In this document: positions 15,161-23,640 of the stretch, in pieces
How the letters are laid out: each line of letters opens with the position of its first letter
How positions within the stretch are numbered: the first letter of the stretch is position 1
Source: Rickettsiales bacterium
Lineage (GTDB): Bacteria > Pseudomonadota > Alphaproteobacteria > Rickettsiales > UBA1997
NCBI GenBank assembly: GCA_947425005.1
Contig: CANDYP010000008.1
Span: 1-23,683, forward strand
Direction: 5' to 3'
DNA: 23,683 nt
The notes under the pieces: generated by a model
What the model saw: only the letters and a program-made list of their open reading frames with translations
What the model was told of the DNA's origin: nothing
Databases searched by the model: none
Program-made: the position numbers and the translations under genes

Positions 15161-17275
15161 ATGTCGCAAAACTTAATGCAAATAAAAGATCAAATCGAAA
15201 AGTTAAAAGCTGAAATAGCCTGTCATGACGAGGCTTACCACACTCTTGACGCACCACTAATTTCTGATGCCGCCTACGATGAATTGCGTAAAAAACTCGA
15301 AGAATATCGTGCTAGTTTTCCACAATTTTTTGAGCAGAAATCAGAAAAAGTTGGCGGGAAAACTTTAGAAGTTTTTTCTAAAATACGTCACACCAAACCA
15401 ATGCTGTCGCTGGCCAACGGCTTCAGTCGTGAAGATATTTCTGACTTCATTGATCGGGTTAATCGCTTTTTAGGATTAGACAAAAAATCTGAAGCTCTTG
15501 ATTTATTCAGCTTTTCTGTCGCACCAAAACTTGAACTTTTTTGTGAAGTAAAAATTGACGGACTGTCTTTTTCGGCACGTTACGAGGACGGCAAACTCTT
15601 ACAGGCAGCCACTCGCGGCGATGGCGAGGAGGGCGAAGATGTCACACAAAATATCAAGACTCTGCACAACTTTCCTCACAGTTTAAATGCAAAAAATCCT
15701 CCTCGAGTTTTTGAAATTCGTGGCGAGGTCTACATGGGTAAGAGAGATTTTTCTGAGCTAAATATTCGGCAAGAAGAGCAGGGCGGTAAGATTTTCGCCA
15801 ATCCGCGTAATGCCGCCGCAGGCTCTCTGCGCCAGCTTGATCCCAACATTACAGCTTCACGAAATTTAAGTTATTTCGCCTACTCGGTTGGTGAAATTTC
15901 GGATGATTTTATTTGTAATTCACAAACCGAACTTCACCAAAAATTACGAAATTTTGGATTTAATATTGAGCCGCATTCCAAGACGTGTCGCGACCTTGAC
16001 GAAGCAATTGAGCTCTACCAAAAAATTGCCGACTCGCGCTATCAGCTCGACTACGACATTGACGGCATGGTTTACAAAGTTAATGACTTCGCGTTACAAG
16101 AGCGACTTGGCTTCGTGGCCAGAAGTCCGCGCTGGGCAATTGCGCATAAATTTGCTGCCGAGAAGGCAAAAACTGAAATTGAGAATATTGTGATTCAAAT
16201 TGGCAGAACCGGCGCGCTCACGCCAGTAGCGGTTTTGCAGCCGGTTAATATTGGTGGCGTTGTGGTGTCGCGCGCAACTTTGCACAATCAAGACGAGATC
16301 GCGCGCAAAGATATTCGCGTTGGCGACGTGGTTTTAATTCAGCGCGCCGGCGACGTAATACCGCAGGTTTTGGCGGTTGATCTTGGTAAAAGAAAGGCTG
16401 ATTCGGTGAGTTTTTCTTTCCCAAAAAATTGTCCGGTTTGCGGATCAGAAATTATTAAAGTCGAAGACGATGTAGTTCTGCGTTGTGCTGGCGGCCTTTC
16501 TTGTGAAGCGCAATTGAAAGAAACTCTAAAACATTTTGTGTCCAAAGATGCGTTTGACATCGCTGGTCTTGGCAAGAAGCAGATTGATAATTTTTTTGCA
16601 GAAGGTCGCGTAAGAAGCTTCGCCGATATTTTTTGTTTGGAAGAAAATGAAAAAACTTCAGCAAATCCGCTACACGAAAAAAATGGCTGGGGCAAAAAAT
16701 CAATCGAGAATTTATTTTTTGCGATCAATCAAAAGCGTAAAATTTCTTTGGAAAAATTAATCTACGCCATCGGCATCAGACATGTTGGCGAAACTACGGC
16801 CAAGCTGCTTGCGCAACATTTTATTTCTTACAAAAACTTCCAAGAAAAAATATTGGAGATGGCAAAAATATCCGAAAGTGAGCTGTCACAAAATCATGAC
16901 TACCTTGATTTTGTAGCGATTGACGGCGTTGGTGAAAAAATGGCGCAGGCAGTTTTGGATTATTTCCGTGACGAAAAAAATTTAAAAATGTTTTTGGATT
17001 TGCACGGCGCGCTCACTGTTGAAGATGCTGTAGCAAAAAATCTGGAATCAGTCTTGTCAGGAAAATCAGTAATTTTTACTGGAAGTTTGGAGCGCATGAC
17101 TCGTGCCGAAGCCAAGAAAAAAGCGGAAGATTTGGGAATGAAAGTTGTGGGATCGGTTTCGAATAAAACTGATTTTGTGGTTGCTGGCGCCGAGGCCGGA
17201 TCCAAGCTCAAAAAGGCTCAGGAATTGTCGCTAAAAATTTTAAATGAAGAAGAATGGCTGCAATTAATTTCGTAA
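15161..17275 (+). CDS. ligA: NAD-dependent DNA ligase
   Basis: 704 residues. LigA seals nicks during replication and repair using NAD. Domains in order: Ia domain for NAD binding (1-70, HDEAYHTLDAPLISDAAYDELR); adenylation domain with catalytic Lys131 in CEVKIDGLSFSARY; OB domain (about 340-415, IQIGRTGALTPVAVL); a four-cysteine zinc finger (Cys424, Cys427, Cys442, Cys448); helix-hairpin-helix repeats (about 450-610, IDGVGEKMAQAV); and a C-terminal BRCT domain (about 628-704). An insertion at about 103-125 between the early adenylation-domain segments makes it slightly longer than E. coli LigA (671). It overlaps yidD by 22 bp. Confidence 0.97.
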   Translation: MSQNLMQIKDQIEKLKAEIACHDEAYHTLDAPLISDAAYDELRKKLEEYRASFPQFFEQKSEKVGGKTLEVFSKIRHTKPMLSLANGFSREDISDFIDRVNRFLGLDKKSEALDLFSFSVAPKLELFCEVKIDGLSFSARYEDGKLLQAATRGDGEEGEDVTQNIKTLHNFPHSLNAKNPPRVFEIRGEVYMGKRDFSELNIRQEEQGGKIFANPRNAAAGSLRQLDPNITASRNLSYFAYSVGEISDDFICNSQTELHQKLRNFGFNIEPHSKTCRDLDEAIELYQKIADSRYQLDYDIDGMVYKVNDFALQERLGFVARSPRWAIAHKFAAEKAKTEIENIVIQIGRTGALTPVAVLQPVNIGGVVVSRATLHNQDEIARKDIRVGDVVLIQRAGDVIPQVLAVDLGKRKADSVSFSFPKNCPVCGSEIIKVEDDVVLRCAGGLSCEAQLKETLKHFVSKDAFDIAGLGKKQIDNFFAEGRVRSFADIFCLEENEKTSANPLHEKNGWGKKSIENLFFAINQKRKISLEKLIYAIGIRHVGETTAKLLAQHFISYKNFQEKILEMAKISESELSQNHDYLDFVAIDGVGEKMAQAVLDYFRDEKNLKMFLDLHGALTVEDAVAKNLESVLSGKSVIFTGSLERMTRAEAKKKAEDLGMKVVGSVSNKTDFVVAGAEAGSKLKKAQELSLKILNEEEWLQLIS

Positions 17276-17508
17276 ATTTTTTAGAAAAATCGCTCAAAAA
17301 ATCGTTGGTCTTTTTGATCAAAATTTATCAATTTTTTATCGCAAGATTACTTGGCGGTTGCAATTGTAGATTTGAGCCCACATGCTCGCACTACATGTTG
17401 GAAGCTCTTGAGAAAAAGGGCTTAATCAAAGGTTTTTTCCTGGGGAGTAAGCGCATTTTAAGTTGCCATCCTTTCTCCAAAAAAAGCGGATACGATCCGG
17501 TAAAATAA
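17254..17508 (+). CDS. yidD: Membrane-protein insertion efficiency factor YidD
   Basis: 84 residues. YidD is a small amphipathic protein at the inner face of the membrane that assists YidC-dependent insertion. The conserved core runs from IKIYQFFIARLLG through CRFEPTCSHYMLEAL to GFFLGSKRILSCHPF and GYDPV, including the family cysteines. The N-terminal helix precedes it. It overlaps the end of ligA in a different frame, and no better start gives a complete first helix. The usual neighbours rnpA and yidC are absent. The next gene starts 12 bp later. Confidence 0.93.
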   Translation: MAAINFVNFLEKSLKKSLVFLIKIYQFFIARLLGGCNCRFEPTCSHYMLEALEKKGLIKGFFLGSKRILSCHPFSKKSGYDPVK

Positions 17509-17519
17509 TTTCAAAATAA

Positions 17520-18977
17520 ATGCTTCAAATCTTTCTAGCCGCCGTCTTGGTGATTTTCAGCGCCTCGATTAATACTCAAGCTAGCGATAAAGTTCCCGAT
17601 AGTTTAGAGCAAATTAATGCAGATTTATTGGCAAAAAAAGCTAAGGCTGATCCCTTTGGCGGCAAGTCTGTTAAAGTTGATCTTGAGTCTTTAGGGCTTG
17701 ATTCCGTTGATTCCAAAGAGGCCGAAAAAGAAAAAGTTCCAGCGGAAGAGACGCCAAAAATACCCGTTCAAGAAATAGAAAAATCAAAATTACTTACGAC
17801 AGAATCTAAGCCAAAAGATGCAGCCCAAGAAGGCCGGACGGAAACTTCATTATCCGAAAAAATAAACTCAGCAATTGCAGCGGCTGCAAAGAAAAAATCT
17901 CCACAAGTTGGCGAGTCCAAAAATGCCGATTCAAAACCAGATGACGGCGGCGCTATTTCTAAAATTCAGAATTTTTTACGCAAAACTAAGTCGGAAGAGT
18001 CGTCGGATAAAAAGGTGGTCGGTGTGGCTGCTCCTGCCCAAGATTCATCAGGAGCCACAGATGTGACGGCTGCAGAAAAAGATCTTAAGAATTCTCACAT
18101 TAATGCTGAAAAAAAACGCAATCTCAAAAAACAATTAGCTGCAAAAAACGCTGCAAAAAAGAAGGCAGCAGAAAATGAAAAAAAACGATTAAAAAAATTA
18201 GCCAAGCTCAATGAATTGCGCGCAAAATATTTGATAAAAATTAACGCCGGGAAATCTGCTGAGACTAAAAATCTTGACGAAGATTTATCTGGGGATGAGG
18301 GTAAAATTGTTCCTCAGAAAAAAGAGATTAATAAGTTTGTATCCTACGAAACCGCGCCTCCTCCAATCTTGAATAGATACCGAAGCCACGACAATGTAGG
18401 CATTCCAATCGTTTTAAGTCTCAGAGAAAAAATAGATAATTTGTTTCGATCGATTGGCGAAGAAGATATTTCTTACTTCAACAGCGCTTACGAAAATTTA
18501 GAAAATCCTGACGTTAAAAATTTCTCCGGCGACACGATTTTGACTTACGCTATTTTGCTGCAACGGTACGAGGTTATTGCTTCCATTTTAGGTAAGGGTG
18601 CTAATCCAAATCTGCCAAATACTCTGGGCTACACCCCGTTGCAAATCGCAACTGAAATACTTGATTTCACTTCGTTCAATTTGCTCGTGAACGCCAATGC
18701 TGACATTAACTACGCCGATGGCTTCGGAAGGACTTACTTGATGCATGCGGCCCGCGTTGGATTTTTACCGGGAGTTCAATTGTTAATCGAAAAAGGCGCC
18801 GACTTGAATGTGATGGATGCTGATGGATTCACGGCTCTCGCCATCGCTTATCAATACAAAAAAGATTTGATCGTGGCTTTGCTTTTAAAGCATGGAGCAA
18901 AAACCTGGATTGAAAAACCTTACGATCCGAAAACTGCTTCAATGATTCAAGACTTAGAAAGCCGGTGGAAGAAATAG
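17520..18977 (+). CDS. Exported ankyrin-repeat protein with Lys-rich linker
   Basis: 485 residues. Residues 1-21 look like a cleavable signal peptide (hydrophobic 3-15, likely cut after TQA). Residues 22-190 are low-complexity, rich in Lys, Glu, Ser, Ala and Asp, and probably disordered. Residues about 195-240 are a Lys/Ala-rich helical stretch, possibly a coiled coil. The C-terminal part from about 336 holds four ankyrin repeats (336-366, 369-399, 402-432, 435-465) with typical G-TPL-A and LL--GAD-N features. No enzymatic motif is seen. With a signal peptide it would reach the periplasm or be exported further. Ankyrin proteins are common effectors in host-associated bacteria, but an effector role here is inference. 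It is adjacent to a second ankyrin protein downstream. Confidence 0.85.
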   Translation: MLQIFLAAVLVIFSASINTQASDKVPDSLEQINADLLAKKAKADPFGGKSVKVDLESLGLDSVDSKEAEKEKVPAEETPKIPVQEIEKSKLLTTESKPKDAAQEGRTETSLSEKINSAIAAAAKKKSPQVGESKNADSKPDDGGAISKIQNFLRKTKSEESSDKKVVGVAAPAQDSSGATDVTAAEKDLKNSHINAEKKRNLKKQLAAKNAAKKKAAENEKKRLKKLAKLNELRAKYLIKINAGKSAETKNLDEDLSGDEGKIVPQKKEINKFVSYETAPPPILNRYRSHDNVGIPIVLSLREKIDNLFRSIGEEDISYFNSAYENLENPDVKNFSGDTILTYAILLQRYEVIASILGKGANPNLPNTLGYTPLQIATEILDFTSFNLLVNANADINYADGFGRTYLMHAARVGFLPGVQLLIEKGADLNVMDADGFTALAIAYQYKKDLIVALLLKHGAKTWIEKPYDPKTASMIQDLESRWKK

Positions 18978-19082
18978 TTTTTTCTGGCAAAAAAAATTTT
19001 TAAAAACATTCTAATTTTTAAGCATCCTGACCGCGTGAAGTGGTAAAAATTCGCGTTTTTAAACAACCAACTACATCCTCAC

Positions 19083-20690
19083 TTGTTCAAGATTATTAAA
19101 GCCAAAAGCAGAAAATATTTTTTATTGTCTGCATTTTTTGTGTGTGCCTCAGTGTTTGGAATCATGATTGGCAATAAGGCAATCGTGGCTCAAATCCAAA
19201 ATATTTACAATGAGCGCTCAGACGAAATTGCCGGGCTAAATGCCTTAATGTCGGCAGTCGCTGCCAACGATGTCAGTGGAGTCAGATTTTTTAGCAAAGG
19301 TGGCAAATCTTTGATTAATCAGAAAAATATCGGCGGCGCTACGCCATTGCACATCGCTTCTCGCGAGGGAAATTTGGAAATCGTTACAATATTAATTGAA
19401 AACGGTGCGGAGGTTAATGTTTCCGACAATGAGGGTTGGACATCTTTGATGCGCGCATCTTTGTCCAATAGTCCGGAAATTGTAGATTTGCTTTTAACAA
19501 AAGGAGCGGATGCAACTTTGGTCAACTCAGTTGGTGAATCAGCCTTAATTCACGCCACCTCGTCGGATTGTGACGAATGTTTGAACGCGATGTTCGAGAA
19601 GTTTAATTTCATCAAATTGATGGATGAGAAATTATTAAAAGATCAAATTAACGATGCCTTCATCACTGCCAGAAATCATGAGAATAAAACCGCTCAAAAT
19701 CTTTTAGAAAAGTATCTCGATCAGGCTATTAAGATGGCGTTGTTGAATAACCAAGCTGATCCAGCTGACCCCATTTCTATCGTTGAAGACAATAAGTTGA
19801 ACGTGATATCTCAGAGCAATTCAGCAGCGGTTCAGAACAATAAATTGTCTGAACAAAATCTGCCCATTGCCCCCGAAATTCTGCGCCAAAAACAAATTGA
19901 TCAAATTAAGAGCAAATTTAGATTTGTTGCTAGCGATCCTATTGATCCCACTGACGCCATGGCTTCATCCACCCAGACTACCGCCCCTACCGAACAAACA
20001 AAAATTGAATCAGTCATCCTTCCAACTGTTCAAATCCTTAGAAAGAATAAATTTATTTTGAATTCATCCGGTCCAAAAGGCGAGGTTAGGGAAGAGAAAA
20101 AAATACCAGAAAAAGAATTTAAGCCAAACGACAGTAGTGCAGTGTTTTTGTTAAATTCTAAAATCGACAACAAACCGGCGTTACAAAGTAAGAAATTTAA
20201 ATTTGCCCAAGGCCCTGTGGCTAGCGCCGAAGTTAAGCCTGAGGTTGTTAAGCAAAATAGTTTTAGTGCGCCGCCACCAGCTCCAGTGGTACCCCCCGTC
20301 GTTACTCCAACTTTATTTAAATTTACCAAAGGGCCGGCCAAAGAGCTTGTAGCGGAGGTTGATAAAAAAACCAAGACAGCGGAAGAGGTTAGAGCAAATC
20401 CACCCGCTTCAGCAGCACCCCCAGTAGTTACTCCGACTCTGTTTAAATTTACTAAAGGGCCAGCCAAAGAGCCTGAACTTATTAAACAAAATTCTAGCCT
20501 AGCACCAGATCCAGTACCATTTCCTATCATTCCAACTTTGTTTAAATTCACCCAAGGGACGACCAAAGAGCCTGTGGAAGAGGTGAGGGCAAAAGCTTCA
20601 GCCGAAGACTCAGCTCCAATTCCAAAAATAGTTCCAATTATCAGCAGCAAAAAAGGCTTTAGATTTTCACAAGGACCTTCCTCGCAGTAG
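19083..20690 (+). CDS. Membrane-anchored ankyrin protein with FKF..GP repeats
   Basis: 535 residues from a TTG start; the next in-frame Met is residue 28, inside the hydrophobic segment. A basic N-terminus is followed by a membrane helix or uncleaved signal at about 12-36. Four ankyrin repeats cover about 52-180 (for example GATPLHIASREGNLEIVTILIENGAEVN). A helical region to about 225 follows. The rest is low-complexity, Pro/Lys/Ser-rich, with a recurring motif F(K/R)F(T/A/S)(K/Q)G(P/T) starting at residues 372, 412, 454, 487 and 526, and weaker forms near 279 and 324. Two copies share PPVVTPTLFKFTKGPAKE exactly. The protein ends with the last repeat. Function unknown. It resembles its upstream neighbour in plan (export signal, ankyrins, disordered part) but with reversed order. 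Confidence 0.82.
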   Translation: MFKIIKAKSRKYFLLSAFFVCASVFGIMIGNKAIVAQIQNIYNERSDEIAGLNALMSAVAANDVSGVRFFSKGGKSLINQKNIGGATPLHIASREGNLEIVTILIENGAEVNVSDNEGWTSLMRASLSNSPEIVDLLLTKGADATLVNSVGESALIHATSSDCDECLNAMFEKFNFIKLMDEKLLKDQINDAFITARNHENKTAQNLLEKYLDQAIKMALLNNQADPADPISIVEDNKLNVISQSNSAAVQNNKLSEQNLPIAPEILRQKQIDQIKSKFRFVASDPIDPTDAMASSTQTTAPTEQTKIESVILPTVQILRKNKFILNSSGPKGEVREEKKIPEKEFKPNDSSAVFLLNSKIDNKPALQSKKFKFAQGPVASAEVKPEVVKQNSFSAPPPAPVVPPVVTPTLFKFTKGPAKELVAEVDKKTKTAEEVRANPPASAAPPVVTPTLFKFTKGPAKEPELIKQNSSLAPDPVPFPIIPTLFKFTQGTTKEPVEEVRAKASAEDSAPIPKIVPIISSKKGFRFSQGPSSQ

Positions 20691-20847
20691 CTTTTTGAGT
20701 TGATACATTTTCAGATTGCGCACGTGTTGCATCATCCATGGCCTATGTGGTCCCCGCCGCCGTTAGTTGCCGACCATCTCCCATCCGTTGGTTGAGCGGA
20801 GTCGAAACCTCAATGAGTTCAGCCGCTTAAGTTAAACAGCTCCCTGA

Positions 20848-21081
20848 GAAGAATTTGAAAATCTTAAAACGGAATTTTTATCAAAATTTTCACCGACTTT
20901 AAATTTAGAAAGTGATCGTACGAAAGCTTTAGTTGCCGGTTTCGGTAAGGCTCTAGCTATGGAGTTTGGCGAAGAAAAAATTAGTCTTGAAGCTCTAGAT
21001 CTTACTACTCCACACGAACCATCACCAAATCCAGAGAGAACTTACGCAGAAAAATGTCCCAGGTTAAAGGAAGTAGATTAA
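20848..21081 (+). pseudogene. Reading-frame remnant lacking a start codon
   Basis: An open frame of 77 codons runs from a TGA at 20845-20847 to TAA at 21079-21081. It contains no ATG, GTG or TTG in its first 37 codons; the first in-frame ATG is at 20959. The translated residues look protein-like, not random, for example TKALVAGFGKALAMEFGEE followed by a Pro-rich acidic tail. It could be the 3' end of a gene whose 5' part was lost, or a 40-residue peptide starting at 20959. I do not recognise the family. Confidence 0.45.
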
Positions 21082-21228
21082 ATCAAAAAATGATCATGAA
21101 AAAAATACTGCTCTTAAACTTTCTGCACATAATGACTATTATGTAAAATTGAATAAGTGGGTTGGGAGGGGTAGACAAAATCTATCTGCGCCATTCCGAT
21201 TGCTAGTTTTTTAACAACCCTATCACGA

Positions 21229-21270
21229 GGTTGAGGATCTCATGATTTTAAAGCTCACAGCTCCTCAACC
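21229..21270. other. Hairpin with 9-bp perfect stem
   Basis: GGTTGAGGA at 21229-21237 pairs perfectly with TCCTCAACC at 21262-21270 around a 24-base loop. No T-run follows, so it is not a standard terminator. It might belong to a small RNA ended by the terminator at 21405-21457 or be a decayed palindromic repeat. Confidence 0.4.
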
Positions 21271-21404
21271 CTTCGGCATCAAGGATGAATCATTGGTCAC
21301 AGAATATTCTCTTCAAATTCCAAAAAGATTTTTGACTTCTTAAACCTCAATTTTTACAGTGCGCGTCCCCAAATTTTTTACTTTTTAGATTTTTTCTTTT
21401 GGGT

Positions 21405-21457
21405 GGCTTGGCCAAATTTATTGGTTTCCGAATCAAAACTTTGGCCAAGCCTTTTTC
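21405..21457 (+). terminator. Rho-independent-like terminator
   Basis: A perfect 12-bp stem, GGCTTGGCCAAA (21405-21416) with TTTGGCCAAGCC (21440-21451), encloses a 23-base loop and is followed at once by TTTTTC. The T-run is on the plus strand only. The loop is long for a classical terminator. It lies 50 bp ahead of tRNA-Leu, so it would isolate the tRNA from upstream transcription or end an unrecognised transcript in the degraded stretch. Confidence 0.6.
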
Positions 21458-21506
21458 TTGTCAAAATTCTTCTCGAAAATCCCTTCTCGAAAAATCTTTT
21501 ACTTGG

Positions 21507-21593
21507 GCCTCTGTGGCGGAATTGGTAGACGCGATAGACTCAAAATCTATTGTCCCCTGGGACGTGTCCGTTCGATTCGGATCGGAGGTACCA
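21507..21593 (+). tRNA. tRNA-Leu (CAA anticodon)
   Basis: 87 bases including an encoded CCA end at 21591-21593. The acceptor stem pairs 21507-21513 with 21583-21589 (with two G-T pairs), and the discriminator base is A. The D arm has GGCGGAATTGGTAGACGC. The anticodon stem ATAGA/TCTAT encloses the loop CTCAAAA, giving anticodon CAA, which reads UUG. A long variable arm, as in class II tRNAs, precedes the T arm GTCCG-TTCGATT-CGGAT. The A discriminator and variable arm support leucine. uppP starts 21 bp downstream. Confidence 0.95.
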
Positions 21594-21614
21594 CACATTT
21601 TCTGAGAAAAACAA

Positions 21615-22412
21615 ATGCCGCATTTGATCGATCTATTCAAAGCTGTTTTTCTCGGAGTTGTTGAAGGATTAACCGAATTCATTCCAGTTTCCTCAACAGC
21701 ACATCTGCTGATTTCTTCCTACCTAATCGATTTTCAATCGGTCAAAAATAATCTCTTTGAAATCGTCATCCAATTCGGCGCTGTTTTTGCCGTCTGCTTG
21801 ATCTACCGAAAAAAAATTATCGAAGTCGTTCTCAATCTGCGTCAAAAAAATAATCAAAAATTTTCGCTAAATTTAGCTTTGGCATTTCTGCCAGCGATGC
21901 TGATTGGCGGCCTATTCCACGACATCATCAAACAAGTTTTTTTCTCCAGCTTTGTCATCGCCCTCGCCTTAATTATTGGTGGCATTGTCATGATTGTGGT
22001 TGAGATGAAGCCTAGAGAATCAAGCGTTACCGACATTGACCAGATCACTCCACTTAACGCTTTCTACGTTGGATTATTCCAATGTCTGGCGATGATTCCC
22101 GGCACATCGAGATCAGGAGCCACCATAATCGGCGCGCTTTTGCTGAAGTTTAACCGTAAAGTCGCCACCGAATTTTCGTTCTTTTTGGCCATCCCCACAA
22201 TCTTCGCTGCTTCCATTTTTGACTTAGCAAAAAACTTCCACGAGCTCACAACTTCTAACTTAGAGATCATCGCCATCGGCACCCTCGCCGCTTTTTTGTC
22301 GGCAACTCTGGTCATTAAATGGTTCATTAATTTCGTCAGTAAAAACAACTTCATACCTTTCGGAATCTACAGAATCGCGGCCGGAATAATAATCCTGATT
22401 TTTATTCTTTAG
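21615..22412 (+). CDS. uppP: Undecaprenyl-diphosphatase UppP (BacA)
   Basis: 265 residues, close to the 273 of E. coli BacA. This inner-membrane enzyme dephosphorylates undecaprenyl pyrophosphate to recycle the lipid carrier for peptidoglycan and surface polysaccharides; extra copies confer bacitracin resistance in E. coli. The two active-site motifs are intact: EGLTEFIPVSSTAH (17-30, with Glu17, Glu21 and His30) and PGTSRSGAT (162-170, with Arg166). Multiple membrane helices cover the remainder. It starts 21 bp after tRNA-Leu and may be transcribed with it. Its stop codon is followed after only three bases, in the same frame, by the dnaE fragment. Confidence 0.96.
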   Translation: MPHLIDLFKAVFLGVVEGLTEFIPVSSTAHLLISSYLIDFQSVKNNLFEIVIQFGAVFAVCLIYRKKIIEVVLNLRQKNNQKFSLNLALAFLPAMLIGGLFHDIIKQVFFSSFVIALALIIGGIVMIVVEMKPRESSVTDIDQITPLNAFYVGLFQCLAMIPGTSRSGATIIGALLLKFNRKVATEFSFFLAIPTIFAASIFDLAKNFHELTTSNLEIIAIGTLAAFLSATLVIKWFINFVSKNNFIPFGIYRIAAGIIILIFIL

Positions 22413-22415
22413 TTT

Positions 22416-23624
22416 ATGCAGCAAGAAAGCTCTCCTAAATTCGCCATCAGATTTGGCCTTGGAGCCATCAAAGCCGTCGGTTTCAACATGACGGACAGTG
22501 CGGTTAAAGAGCGTCAAACTAACGGCAAATTTAAAGATATTTACGATTTTGCTGAGCGCCTAGACCCTAGAACGGTCAACAAAAAATCCATCGAAGCCTT
22601 GGCCAAATCTGGCGCCTTCGATTCAATTGCAAACAATCGTCGTCAAATTTCTGAATCTTTCGACACCCTCTCCTCCTACGCCGCCCATCAAAGCGAAGCC
22701 GCCTCCTCCAATCAAATGAGCCTCTTTTGCGGCCTTCCCGAAGCCAACAAAAAACCGGAATTAAAAAAGGTAGAAAGTTGGAACAGAATCGAGCGCTTAC
22801 AAAAAGAATTCGAAGCCTTCGGGTTCTTCTTAAACGAGCATCCAGTTGACGAATTTGTTCCTGATCTCAAAAAACGCGGCGTAATTTTTTCCGACAAACT
22901 AGAACGCGATGAGCTCGAGGATAATAATTTAGTAAAAATCTCCGGTGTAATTGCGGCCAGCAAGCATCGCTCTGGCCCACGAGGACGCTTCGCCTACCTC
23001 ACCATTTCCGACCCGCTCGGAATTTTCGAAGCGATGATTTTCGACGAATCACTAATCACCAACGCTCGTGATCTACTAAGCAACGGCAGCATGGTAGAGC
23101 TGGATTGTCTGATTAAAAAAGATGAGGGCGGGATTAGAATTTTGGTGCGCGACGTAAAAAAACTTGAAGATTTTATCCGCATCACGCCGGCACAAAACGC
23201 TGACTTCGAAGACATCAAGAAGCAGGCACCGCGCCGCGAATACAACGGCAATCGCGATTCTAACCAAAAATCGTTCGGAAATAAAAGTTTTGAAAATAAA
23301 TCTTTCGAAAAAAAACCAGCTCCCGAAATCAAAAAATCGGAAGATCAAATTCATCAAGAAAAAATTGAGGCCTTGAAAGCAAAGAAAGTTTTATCTGCCG
23401 TGCACATCATCATTAAAGATCGTAACGCTTTGATTGGAGTTAAATCCCTACTCTCTCAACGCATTGCGCCAAAAGGTTTTGAAAAAACTAGCACTGTTTA
23501 TTTCGTAATCATGAGCCCGGGCAAAGTTACAAAAATAGAACTGCCCGAAAAATATCTACTCGACAACGCTGATGCCTCAAGAATCCGCGTCATTGATGGA
23601 ATTCTTGATGTGGAGTCGAGTTAG
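22416..23624 (+). pseudogene. dnaE: C-terminal third of DNA polymerase III alpha (dnaE)
   Basis: 402 uninterrupted codons matching only the C-terminal part of DnaE (whole protein about 1150 residues). Visible are the end of the fingers/helix-hairpin-helix region (IRFGLGAIKAVG at 11-22, then DPRTVNKKSIEALAKSGAFD), a likely sliding-clamp-binding motif QMSLF (100-104), an OB-fold domain (about 171-250, VKISGVIAASKHRSGPRGRF) and the C-terminal tau-binding region. A Lys/Asn-rich linker with repeated NKSFE words lies near 280-300. The PHP domain and the palm with the catalytic aspartates are absent; upstream sequence is uppP. Homology starts about eight residues after the ATG, which has no Shine-Dalgarno. 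It could be a broken copy, a split-polymerase subunit, or an assembly join. The lack of stops argues against an old pseudogene. Confidence 0.8.
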
Positions 23625-23640
23625 TTTTTAGTAGGAATTT

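Larger units (their letters stand above)
20691..21506. other. Gene-poor, apparently degraded stretch
   Basis: No intact gene of useful length is visible on either strand in these 816 bp. The first 150 bp have a different base composition and include TTGAGCGGAGTCGAAACC (20792-20809), resembling a dispersed repeat seen in many bacterial genomes. Next comes a start-less reading frame remnant (20848-21081), then a stretch with a 9-bp hairpin (21229-21270), and finally a strong terminator hairpin before the tRNA. I see no transposase, integrase or att-like repeat. Confidence 0.65.

Noticed and set aside
20030..20650. 206-codon open frame on the minus strand
   Set aside because: It lies antisense to the repeat tail of the second ankyrin protein; its length and repetitive look come from the repeats on the other strand. 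No start context or recognisable domain.
21082..21200. Short minus-strand frame of about 34 codons ending near 21120
   Set aside because: No start codon in good context, stops close upstream, and no recognisable similarity.
21399..21664. Two short plus-strand open frames over the tRNA
   Set aside because: Both run through the tRNA-Leu gene and the terminator hairpin; no protein features.
22416..22520. Split intein at the start of the dnaE fragment
   Set aside because: Split dnaE genes in cyanobacteria carry intein sequence at the junction; here normal polymerase sequence begins within about eight residues and no intein C-terminal motif is visible.
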